Of a DNA stretch of 64,000 bases, positions 23,225 through 33,947 are shown piece after piece. The stretch lies in contig CASHTG010000019.1 of NCBI GenBank assembly GCA_949357655.1, forward strand, positions 1,240,001 to 1,304,000, written 5' to 3'. How positions within the stretch are numbered: the stretch's first letter is position 1; each line of letters opens with the position of its first letter. The DNA comes from Parascedosporium putredinis (lineage: Eukaryota; Ascomycota; Sordariomycetes; Microascales; Microascaceae). The position numbers and the translations under genes were made by a program. The notes under the pieces were generated by a model. It did no database searches. It was not told where the DNA came from and saw only the letters and a program-made list of their open reading frames with translations.

Positions 23225-26214
23225 TCATGGCAGATTCAGCTGCAGCTTCTCTAACCTGTTCGATACCGCGGCTACCATTGCTTCTTCTCTGGCCAACAGA
23301 TTCTTGACTGTTTGGATCTTCGCCTTGCGGATTTCGCTGGGCACGCGCAAGTCTTGGCTCGACGTTGGCGCATGCTCCCTGTGGGATCGCCCGTTCCTCT
23401 CTTCGCCAGCCGCGCCGCTACCACTGCCGCCGCTCGTCTCTCTTTGCAGCCGCGCCGCTTCCTCCAGCAGCTCGGACGCAAGTGTCGTCACCTCCTCCAA
23501 CCGCCTCTTGACTTGTTTATTCGCCGCAGCCTCACTTCCATTGCGCCGGTGTTGCGGTCGCGAAGATGAGGGGCTCGCAGGGCCCAAAACGCTGGCGTCG
23601 AGACCCTTGACCTCGTCGATCCAGGCACGCTCCTGCGTGCTCAGCTCTCTCTTGGTGTGCTGCATAACAGATTTGCGTAGGCCGTCGATGCGGCGCGAGA
23701 GCTGCTCCTGTCGCGCCTGGGCGCGCGATACCCGCGCCTCGATCCTTTCATTGTCTGTGCCCTCGCTATCATGCCCGGCCCCTACAATTTTGTCAATCTT
23801 GGCCTTGGTCTCCGCTGCTTTGGCAAGGTGGTCCTGCATCTCTGCTCTCATCCTCGTGCACTTGAGGAAGAGTTCGGATGCTGCTACCCCGAGCCTGTGT
23901 GTCTCCTCACTAAGGATCTTGTGCGCCTCCGTGAGGACTTGCAATGTCAGTGGGCTCAGCCGGACCTCCTGCCCGACGACAACCTTGTGGCGCGAGGTGC
24001 GCAGCCGCTCAACGAGCATAGGCAGCTGCGATCCCTGGTCGAAGATGTGAGATGCCTGGAAGGGTGGCCGCGGCTCATACGAGTACAGGGGCTGGGCCGG
24101 AGGTGGAGCCTCGATTTCACGCACGGGCGATTCCTCCTTGACTGGCGTGTATTCCGACTCTGGGGAGTCGAAAATAAGCACCACGGGGTCATAGTGCGTT
24201 GCCGAGATAATCACGTAGCCAATGTCTGGATCGCTGATAGCGCAACATCCGGCCAGGGAGCCGAAATGTCTGCCGAGGGCTGCGTGAACAAGCGCTCGCG
24301 GGTCGAGTTGTGGGAGTTCACTAGCAGACCCAGGCGGAACTCGGAGCCAGCGCCACCAGCGCCTTGGATTTCGCTTTCCAACCGGAAGACCCACGGGGCT
24401 AGGGAGAAGTAGGTGATGCCAGCATGGTGCGTGACGTAAAACGAATAGCGTGACATGATGTCGGTGCTGAACACGGGCCAGCTGTCGGGGCTTGCCTCGA
24501 CGGGATTCATGCTGTCCATAGCCTGGAACGTCAGGAGCGTTGGTGCATCAGACATGGCCAGGAGCCGCCCCAACCGCGACTTGTTCTTGGGTGGTAGCCA
24601 CTGCGCCTCGACTCCTTCAACGTCGAGGCAAATCTTGACCTGTCCGCCGGTCGAGAGGAGGCAAATCAGGCTCAGAGATAACCCCTCCCGGTCACTTCCG
24701 TCCAGTTCCAGATCCGCGTCCTCCCCAAACATGAGGTCGTCCGCATCAATCTTGGAACCAATGACAAGGATGTCGGTCAGTTCGGAATCAATGTCGTCCT
24801 CATTGTCGAGGCTCGCCTCAAGCTCAAAGGGGCCCTGAAGGCGGGGTACCGAACCAGGTTTAGCCGGTCTACTGTACACCTCGATGGGTGGCTCGCCAGG
24901 TGACCCATCCAAGAGATGGGGCTCCTGCGAGTCGATATCGCCCATCCACGCTAGCTGCTGCTGCGCAAGCAGCTTTTCGCGTTCCGAAACTGAAGGATCG
25001 TCCTCGATGGCTCCCACCTTGGTCACCACCGATACCGAAAGAGATGCTACCAGCGCCGGAGGCGGTGCCCAACGAGAAGGCAGCAAAGGGCACAATGCGT
25101 ATACATCCCCTTCCCTCATAGCGATCCAGAGGGTAAAGGGGTTCCAGCCGCCAGACGAGCGTGAGCCGAAACAAGCGGAGGCGACCTCCATCTCGAAGGA
25201 GTCGGGAGAGAAGCCCGTATTGGTCGCCAGGGTCGACGCCGCGAAGTCTTGGTCTAGCGAGGTTCCATCTGCAAGGCGCTTCAGGTCGATCGACAAAGTA
25301 GGGCTATCAAAGGACCACCGATCGCTTAGGGAGAGCTCCCACAGTCGGACGATGGAGTCTTTAGAGACGGTGACCAGACAGGAACCGTTCACGCCGAGAG
25401 GGTGCCAAAGAGCAGAGACGATGGGGGAGCGAGACGTGACGTGGGTGGTGGGGCCAAGCGTCCAGATCTTTGGGCGAATCGGCTCTGTGTCCTCGCTGCT
25501 GAGGTGACTAGGATCGGGGATCAGACAGACATGTACAGTATGTGAGGTGAGGATGGCTAATAGGTTCTCGTTGGGCGATATTACGAGCTGCCGAATCTCA
25601 TCGGCAACGGGAGTTTTGATGATCTGCAGGCGAGGCCACCCCCATGTAGTTAGCTACTGCTACGTTTGTTTGTGTCTGCAGGTGCAGGTGTGTGTGGGTG
25701 TGTATGTGTGTGTCTCTATCTTTGCGTGTGTGTATGTGTGCGAGCGAGCATCGTGTGCATGTGTACGTAAAGGGAAGTGACCGAGTGAGTGATGCCTCCG
25801 GAGATAATGCCCCTCTCGCCTTGAACATGGGGGCAAGGGGATGGAGGGGAGGAGATAGGAGAAGGTGAAGCACTTACCCGATAACCTAATGCGCGGTTCT
25901 CGACATCCTGCTCAGACGCAAGGCCGTCGGCAACCGAGCTTTCCTCTTGATGCGAAAATTCGTCTTGCTCTGGCCATGGGTTTCCTTGAGGTAGACCAAA
26001 TCCCCCACCGAATCTCCTTGCCGTTCGCTACAAAAATCTCGGTGCCGCGACGGGCGATTGTTCGTTTGGGGCCATTTGGGGCCTTCCGCTTGGTCTTGGA
26101 AGCGTAGGGCGACGAGAGGGAAGCCCGGGACGCGTCGATCGAGGCCGAGAATAGATTGTGTCCAGGGGAACCCTTGGAAAGCCACGACGGGGTGTAGCTT
26201 TTGACCTTGGGCAT
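23225..26214 (-). CDS. NUP82: Nucleoporin Nup82
   Basis: Nup82 sits on the cytoplasmic side of the nuclear pore, where it anchors the mRNA-export machinery with Nup159 and Nsp1. The ATG at 26214 opens exon 1 (MPKVKSYTPSWLSKG), which ends at 25878; exon 2 runs from 25623 (IIKTPVADEIRQLVISPNE) to TGA at 23225. The first 600 or so residues form the beta-propeller, with SKDSIVRLWELSLSD and ATHYDPVVLIFDS recognisable. The C-terminal third is a long coiled coil rich in Glu, Lys, Arg and Leu, ending LEKLQLNLP. Breaks occur at 26002-26006 (five Cs on the + strand where six are needed), near 25970 (a lost G in CAGGAG) and near 24249-24254. The intron contains a long TG repeat. The total of about 910 residues fits fungal Nup82. 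It is divergent from CBP20. Confidence 0.85.
25663..25740. repeat. TG-rich microsatellite inside the Nup82 intron
   Basis: Interrupted (TG)n tract with GTGTGTGTGGGTGTGTATG character, CA-rich in the sense of Nup82. It ends about 40 bases from the 3' splice site of the intron, so length change could affect splicing. Confidence 0.85.
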
Positions 26215-27068
26215 CGTTTTGTTCCAAAGTGCGGTACCAATGATCCTTTTTTTCTCACTCGAGATTCCTGTCTCTTTTGCTTCACTTGGTGATGGTTGGT
26301 CGCTTCACATAATCCGGAAGCAGCAAATTAGGTAAGAAATTCCCGGGGCGACGAGAAAAAGGAACAATAGTGGAAGGGCGGACCAAAAAAGGGCTAAAGG
26401 TGTCCCGGCACTGATGGTATGGAAGGGTGTATGGCTTCGCGGTTCTGTGCGCCGAAATGGTGCAGGATCGGAGTGTTGTTGATGATGGGTCTTTTGGTCG
26501 CAGGTGACGAAAATTGCTGGAGAGGTCGTCAAGATTTCGGGTGCTTCCTGGGGCGTCTGGCGCGTGTTTCTCTGCTAGGCGGCTGCGTTGACTTTTTCTA
26601 AGCTGGGCATTGGGCAACGACTTGTCGCCCTGGAATCGGAGTGTAGCCTCGTGCTTGGCAAAAGATACATCTCTCTCACATAATCTTTACTAAAGGAACG
26701 AGGTACCATTCGTTGCTTTGGACGTGCAGCTACTGTAGGCAGGAGGAGCTCCCCACTGTGGAACCAGCTTCTATCCAATGACAATCAAATCCTTGACTGG
26801 CAATTGATCGACAACTCCAACTTGTTTTCTAGCAGTACAACGTCCATTGGGAACGACCCAAAACGAAAACCGGCCGCCTCGTCTCTCCAGCATCCTGTAA
26901 ATGCGCCCAGTCGAGACCAATATCAACCTAAATTATACCCACGGTACCTTTGCGAGCATCCCCAACCTCAGGCTTGTATTTGCGCCTCATTATAGACCCG
27001 CCACCGCCCTTCCAATCTCCATCACCAGGACCTTCTTCGCCCGGCATCTCGCCTAGTAGACGAGCACA
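26215..27068. promoter_or_regulatory. Divergent intergenic region between NUP82 and CBP20
   Basis: The 854 bases between the two start codons must hold both promoters. No gene is seen. I cannot pick out a clear TATA box. The region contains pyrimidine-rich leaders next to each start. Confidence 0.55.
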
Positions 27069-28400
27069 ATGGCACCGTACGTAAGAAGCACCGTCGATCG
27101 TCTCGACAGACCTAGCGCCTACTTCTCGAGTCGCGTAAGTCCCCAGCACCTCTCGCTTCTTTCTTCTGATCCGGGCGCTCGCCTCGTCCCCTCCGGATCG
27201 AAGGATGGGCCTAGAAATGCAAACGACCGAATCTAGACTAACGCAGCTTTGCGCTTCGCTCTTGCTTTTGGATCCTTGCAGACGAAGAGACAAGGAAGGG
27301 ATCGTCGAGACCGCGACCGCGATGGTGACGAGGACATGAAGGAGCCGGAACAGCCTCCAGAAGACCCCCTCAAGGATGCTGCGACGCTCTACGTCGGGAA
27401 CCTGTAAGTCTCACAACTCACAGCTCACAGCTCACACCTCCTTCCTCCTTTCCCCTCCCCACTGCACCCTCGCAAGCACTGTGACTGGCGGATCCGGGGC
27501 GCGTAGGCAAGACTGGCCATCGCGTGATTGATCCCCGCCCACGGTTACCATCATTCGATCTAGATCCTCTTTCCTCTCCCCTCTCCCCTTCCCCCTTCCC
27601 CCTCCCTATTTTGCCACTACCCATGCAGCTTCTGCTTTCATGATTGATACCGTATTCTCACACCCGCGTGCCCTGCTTTGGCCTCCTGTTTCGGTGCATG
27701 CAGATCCTTCTACACAACCGAGGAGCAAGTATATGAGCTCTTTAGCAAGGTGGGCGAGATCAAGCGCCTCGTGATGGGCCTGGACCGATTTACCAAGACG
27801 CCATGCGGTTTCTGCTTCGTCGAGTACTACACACACCAGGACGCCCTCGATTGCATGAAGTACATTGGCGGTACGAAGCTTGACGAGCGCATCATCCGTA
27901 CCGATCTAGACCCCGGCTTTGAAGAGGGTCGCCAGTACGGTCGCGGCAAATCAGGCGGTCAAGTGCGCGATGAGTACCGTGAAGACTACGACGAGGGGAG
28001 GGGTGGCCTCGGTCGAGCGCTGCAAGCGGATAGATTGAGGGACCAAGAGAGGGCAAGGGGCGAGGCGGACTACGGTAGGGGAGGTAGTGGATGGGATGAG
28101 AAAAAGGTTTCGTTTGTTCTCGCGGGTGAAAGATGTGGCGTGAGTGCAAGATTCGAACGAGAGAAAAGGGGAGCTGGGCTAAAAGATTCGGGCAGCAGAC
28201 GCCCAATCGTTTCTTTGTGCACGATAGATGTCGTCCTCTTATCCGACGGGATGATGAGAACCATACGACTCTTATCGTGGCAAGGCGAAGAGGTCTTCTG
28301 CTCCGCAGACGCCGCGGCTAAACTATTGTACATTACTCGATCAACATTCCAAAAAAGGAAAACATCGGGAAAAGGGGATTGTCAACAGGTTCGTTTTTGA
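27069..28400 (+). CDS. CBC2: Nuclear cap-binding complex small subunit (CBP20)
   Basis: CBP20 binds the 7-methylguanosine cap of new mRNA with CBP80 and supports splicing, export and decay. Three exons are clear: 27069-27134 ([19 protein letters not shown]), 27282-27403 and 27704 onward. The joins restore [20 protein letters not shown]. The RRM has RNP2 LYVGNL and RNP1 CGFCFVEY, plus [10 protein letters not shown] and the C-terminal [20 protein letters not shown] that clamps the cap. The family usually ends soon after the RG-rich tail ([13 protein letters not shown]). Here the frame stays open to 28400; the last 90 or so residues are unlike the family and may be 3' UTR read through after a lost base or unspliced intron. 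Intron 2 holds CTCACAG repeats and a long polypyrimidine tract. Confidence 0.88.
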
Positions 28401-28727
28401 GTTATCCTGAAAGTCTATACGCTCCGTGGTGCGTCGTCTTGAAATGAGATTGCTTCTCTCTTTTTCCATCGTATACCATACAAGTAACATAATTGTACAA
28501 AGGGCAAGCCTGAATAAGGGTGCCACAGCGCCCCAACTCCGTAGTCAGTCATGGACTACGTGAGCCCGCGTAGATGTAGGTTCGTTGCTCAGCACAGCGC
28601 CAGTCGTCGATCCAGACGACGTGCCCTTCTCTGGCAAACCCTCACGATTCCTAGTCCACAACCCAGAGTCCCAGAGTTCAGTCCATCGTCCACCACCATT
28701 CGCCTCCAGCCAGCGTCGGAAGGAGTC
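28401..28727. other. Convergent 3' flanks of CBP20 and MRPL31
   Basis: No gene seen. The two genes converge here, so this interval should hold both polyadenylation regions. Confidence 0.5.
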
Positions 28728-29201
28728 TTAGTAACCGGGTGGGTTGACACGTTGGGAAACCCTTGTCCACTTGGGGAGCTCTAGAGAAAGGAAATCGCGG
28801 TTAGCCTTTGACTTTGATCAAACAGCATTTCCAAAGCGAAACCACCTAATCCTTCCAAGGGGCCAGGTGGTTCCAAGCCTTGTCTTTCCTCTCTCTCTCT
28901 CCTAATTCGGGGAATCAACTTACTATGAATGCCCTTCCTGTATCCCTTCACCTTCCTGTCGAACATGGAGTACTTGTCCCTAGGCAACATCTCAGGTTCC
29001 GTAGGCATCTCAGCCTTCCACCTCTCAAGCGCCGCGAGCGTCTCCCCTTCTTTGCTAGCGCGGCATCCAGGGTCGCGACAACCTGGTCCACCGCGCGCAA
29101 CCTCATGCGCTGCCTCCTCTTCTGGAACTTGGACAGCCGCCAGGGATCTTCCAGAGTAGGCCGCCCGAGAGCGGGGACGTCATGCGGAAGGGGCCGAACA
29201 T
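28728..29201 (-). CDS. MRPL31: Mitochondrial large-subunit ribosomal protein mL60 (MRPL31)
   Basis: A fungal-type protein of the mitochondrial 54S subunit, about 110 residues. The ATG at 29201 gives MFGPFRMTSPLSGGLLWKIP. Exon 1 ends at 28924 (CATA|GTAAGT) and exon 2 runs 28780-28728; the join gives GIHKLPKWTRVSQRVNPPGY and a TAA stop, the expected family end. Central motifs are RLRAVDQVVATLDAALAKKG and EMLPRDKYSMFDRK. Two bases are missing within 100 nucleotides: near 29141-29144 (IP-WRL join) and in the run at 29044-29047, where KGETLAALERWKAEMP needs one more C on the + strand. Because the family is short and well conserved, these are sequence errors or a recent knock-out, and errors are far likelier for a mitoribosomal gene. 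A CA repeat starts 8 bases upstream of the start codon. Confidence 0.9.
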
Positions 29202-30448
29202 TTCTGCGTATGTGTGTGTGTGGGCGTGTGTGCGTGTGCGTGCGTGCGAAGGTGGAAGGAGGGAAACGGGCTCCCTTGCGTGGTTTCGATCTATTCTTTT
29301 CCCCTATTTGTCGGAACAGGGGAACGGAACAGTGGTGGACGAGCCGACCTAGAAACTTCCCAGGTCCTGTTATGCGGAAACTAGGTCCAGTCTCGCTTCG
29401 TCTATCGCCCAGGTGTTCGTCTTGGGTCGGCAAAGGCGTTGGGATTAGGATTTGATGTCGGGGGTTGGCACAAGAAAAAACGGGCGGCACGGAGGACTCA
29501 CGCGACGAACACTCGAAGAAAAATCCGAGAGCTTTTGCCAGGTGCTGTCACATTTTCCCGATTCCGACACGGCCCACCGCCCGTCGCTGCATTGGCCGAC
29601 CCCAGAATTTTTTTATTTGTGCCTGAGGCCTGAGGCGCTAATCTCTACGTCCCCATTTCAATGACAAGAAGAGACGAAGCATGAAGTAACAAACAAACAT
29701 CAAAAGCGTTGGAGTTCAAATGATATTCTAAAAGAAAATTAGAGAAAAATGGCTATCTAGTCCAATTCCGTTCCCATGAGCTTTCCCCCTTTGCGACGAT
29801 ACTTGTAGAGTCGCGGGAGCACGCTTATATGACTTCAGTCCCAAGCACACGGCTAACAAGCCTCGATGTCAATGAATGGGTGGATTCAATCAATGGCTCA
29901 GAGGCGGAAAACGATGAGGCAATAGGTGCCCCCAAGATCAATATCAGATCAAAATCGCTGCCCCATGAGGGATATTTAAAACACTAGACATATCCCTATA
30001 TAAACCAGAGTAAACCAACACACCTCGTCGAAAGCTCTTATCCTTGGCCGTCGCAGCTCGCCATTCCAACCAACTGGCAGCGTGAGCGCGGCCCCTCTCT
30101 AGCCAATAAGGTGGCGAAGCGACCGGCCTACCCTACTGGCAACCACCGACGCTCCCCCACCACGAGTGAGCAACGAAAAGTGCTGGCGAACCTCTGTCTT
30201 CGATGCGCCTCCACCAGACCAAGCGTATCACCACCCTCAATCGATCCAAGAGCTTCCGCCACCAGGCCCGGAAGAAGCGCAGCCTCCTCACACCACCCTT
30301 CCCGACGAACCCGAAAAGACATTCCACCCTAGCGAGACTCTCGACAACGGCCAGCCCTCTTTCCATCCCTCTTCCCCTTTCCCTTGGGGCTCAGTCCCCC
30401 CACCCAACTCCCTCCCATCTCTAGGTCGCGGAACAAACGATACTCGCC
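29202..30448. promoter_or_regulatory. Divergent intergenic region between MRPL31 and TRS20
   Basis: About 1.25 kb between start codons, no gene recognised. It begins with the TG repeat and is AT-rich at about 29640-30010. The last 300 bases are CT/AC-rich, typical of a fungal 5' leader. It must contain both promoters. Confidence 0.5.
29209..29248. repeat. TG/CG microsatellite just upstream of the MRPL31 start
   Basis: Interrupted (TG)n tract (TGTGTGTGTGTGGGCGTGTGTGCG on the + strand) that lies in the 5' leader of the minus-strand MRPL31 gene. Confidence 0.85.
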
Positions 30449-31212
30449 ATGTCCTACTACTTCGTCATCGTAGGCACGCAAGACAACCCCTCTTCGAATA
30501 TGAGTTCGGCACCTCGAAACAAGGGGGCGACGGCACCGCTCACTTTGGCGAGCAGCAAAAGCACATGACCCAGCTCATCATACACAGCTCCCTCGACATC
30601 GTAGAGGAAGCGCAATGGTCTTCCGGCCAGATGTAAGCTCTTTTTTTTCTCTATACTTTAATATTTTTCCGTTTGGTCCTGCCCTTTCCACCTGTTCCCC
30701 TCAAGCTCTCGTCCGTTTGTCCCCTCCTCACTCACTACCTCCCATACACACTCCTCCCGCCCCATCAGAGAGCAACCTACCCCCCTCTCAAAGCAAAATG
30801 GGCTGACCACCGCGCCTAACTCGCGTCGAACCCCCAGGTACCTCAAGTGCATCGACAAGTTTTTCAACAACTACATCTCCTGCTTCATAACCCCCAGCAA
30901 CGCCAAGTTCCTCCTCCTCCACCAGCCCACCTCCCTCCCTACCGGCTCCGGTGCCGGCGGCGCGTCTGGCGCCTCCCTCGGTGCCTCTTCGACCCTCACA
31001 CCGCCGCCCTCCTCCTCCTCTTCGCGCTCCTCCACCGCCATCGGGGCGAACCCGACCAGCGCCGCGACCGAGGAGGCCATCAAAAACTTCTTCACCGAGG
31101 TGTACGAAAACTGGATAAAGGCTGTAATGAACCCCTTTACCGGGCCAACATGGAAGTCACGAGCCCCATCTTTAGGCAAAGGGTCGCCGCCGCGGGAAGG
31201 AAATATCTATAG
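30449..31212 (+). CDS. TRS20: TRAPP complex subunit Trs20 (sedlin/TRAPPC2)
   Basis: Trs20 is a longin-fold core subunit of the TRAPP tethering complexes that activate Rab1/Ypt1 in ER-Golgi traffic. The ATG at 30449 opens MSYYFVIVGTQDNPLFEYEF. Exon 1 ends at 30632 (AT|GTAAGC), exon 2 starts at 30838 (CAG|GTAC), joining SSGQMYLKCIDKFFNNYI. The C-terminal end is NPFYRANMEVTSPIFRQRV, as in the family. Two breaks: the C run at 30487-30490 is one short (DNP-LFE), and the T run at 31136-31138 is one short (NPF-YRA). Between LLLHQPTSLP and ATEEAIKNFF there is a Gly/Ser/Pro-rich insert of roughly 40 residues that the yeast and human proteins lack or have shorter. The stop is at 31210-31212. Confidence 0.9.
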
Positions 31213-32220
31213 TAGCGGCTTCGAGTAGTCGTCGCTGAGACGACCCCATACTTGCCGCCTACCTCTTATGGCAGCTTGACAGCTCCCTCTCGAAAGGGCG
31301 AGGAGGTTTCTAGCATGAAAGAAGAAAGAGGGCTTTGAGGGGTTGGGGAAATCGCTAGAAGGGACATGGGAGCCAAACATCATCATCATCATTACCTACA
31401 GGCTGGGATATGATCACGAAATCACGACCACGAGAGTTTGATTGCTCTTGGACACAATAATAATACAATGTAGTAGATCAATTACTTTGTTGCGCATCCT
31501 GTGGTAAGCTGTCTGAGGTTGCATGTAGTCTTGGGCAAGATACCAACATCCATTACTTGCCATCTTGGCAAGTCGTCCGCCTTCTGTTGAGACAGCAAGT
31601 AGAGTGATCAATTACCTTGCGCACTGCCCGCCTTGCCCCGCATCTAAATCTCCATACACATCAACTCCCTTGCCTCGAGGCCTTCGGGCCAGCTCGACTA
31701 GGTACCTTCAGCACAGAGTGGTAACAAGTGTAGCACGCGTCCTCTACATACGCGTTGAGATCAAATCAAAACATATCACACTACGCGGCAGTACACGTGC
31801 TAAAACAAAACATCAAAAAAATTATGGATCAAAGGCCATCGAATGACCGCGTTTCATTGTTGTAGATAATCTCGCCATCTACCTTGACGGACTTCGTAAT
31901 ACCCCATGTCGTAATGTGACAGAAACCAATACCATCCCCCAAACGCCTTGGTAAAGGACAGCGACTCTTTCACGCGTCCATACTAAAAACACAAGATATC
32001 CCGATGCCGTTCGTCCATTTCCATTGAACAGTGTAAAACATAAACAATGCGTGTCATCGCTCGCTCTTTCAGGAGCTGTCCTGGGCGTGGGGGCGGCTGG
32101 GATGAATGATAATTAAATGGCCCCCATAGACAGCTGGCGTAGATGCGCGGTAGAGAGTAATTATGTTTGATCAACACGCGAGGGCGTAGGTGGTGATGCA
32201 AAGCACGAGGCTTACACCGC
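31213..32220. other. Intergenic, 3' flanks of TRS20 and histone H4
   Basis: No gene seen. This is convergent 3' flank. It is AT-rich at about 31440-31860, with no clear histone-type stem-loop, which fungi lack in any case. Confidence 0.5.
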
Positions 32221-32759
<539 letters not shown>

Positions 32760-33947
32760 GTTGTATGTGAATTAAAAAGTGAAAATACTTTTGGGAATAG
32801 TTTGATCCGGAGGTCGGATGGGGGAATTTGATGAGTTGATATGGAGAATGGGTGGTGAGAGGAGATGAGTGGGGAGAAGTTTAGGTGGAATGGACGGGGT
32901 GTAGAAGAAATAAATAGGGGAGAGGGGGCGTGTCAGTCTGCCACGGATCAGTAGAATCAAGTGATTGCGAGCGTGTACCGTGAAATGGGTGGCTAGTCCG
33001 GATCAGGTAATGTTGAAAATAGGGCCAAGTACCTCCTGTTAAATCGGTTTATTTTGCCAAGTACCGATTTATTTCCATGCGTCAGATTTTCTTTTTCTGG
33101 GGGTCTTCGGTACCCTTGAGAGGGGCGGATTTTTGCTGTTGTGTTGGTTACAAACGACTGGAGTGGGTGGGGGCCCGGGATGGGACACGGAGCATAGGGG
33201 AACAGCACAGGAACACCCGTTGACGCGCTTCCTGTTTTGCCTTTGTTTTGTTCCTTTACGCGGCTGGTACCAACCGCACGACGCTATCAATTGATGCCGT
33301 ATATTCCCTCGCTCTTGACGTGGCGAGTGCTGTGGCTGCCTCCCTCACACCTTGCCTTTTCCAGCAAAGGCATCGAGGTTGACAAAGCTAATAATACTCC
33401 TCGCTGCTTCTGCCATCCTTCTCAAACTCTTCGCCACACGCCAGGTCCCCTGATTCGCGCCTTGAAATCCGTTGAATCTACCACTCCCATCTATCGCTAA
33501 TATCGTCAAGATTAGGTAATCTGTCCATCCACGCCACTTGGCGAAGACCACCACATCCAAGCAATTCCGCGACCCTCCCTTCTCACCACGCCCTTGCTTG
33601 CTGCCAACTGGCAAAGGCCCAAGTCTTGTATTGAGACTCGCAATGCCTTCACAGGTACTTCGCCCACTGGCTTGCTCAATGCATTCAAATCAATCCCGTA
33701 TTCAGTAAGACTATAGTATAGCTTCGGTCTGGACCGATTACTCCCGCTTCCCTTTCACCGTTCCCCGCAGTCGGGAACCTGAAATCCACCCTTTCCTCCA
33801 GTTTGCAAGCCTACAATCACATTGTTCCTAGAAGAGAACTTGAACCGTCTCGCTAAAATATGCTCATCTGTCGCGTCACGGTACCTTGCTGACCCGATCA
33901 TCGTTGTGCTCGCCTTCCCACCACCATTCCCTCTCCAAACCCCCACA
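32760..33947. promoter_or_regulatory. H4 upstream region and Cdc27 3' flank
   Basis: No gene seen. Contains the H4 promoter with a TATTTAT-like box (32908-32917, minus strand). An ATCAATTGAT palindrome lies at 33286-33295. The last few hundred bases are the 3' flank of Cdc27. Confidence 0.5.
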
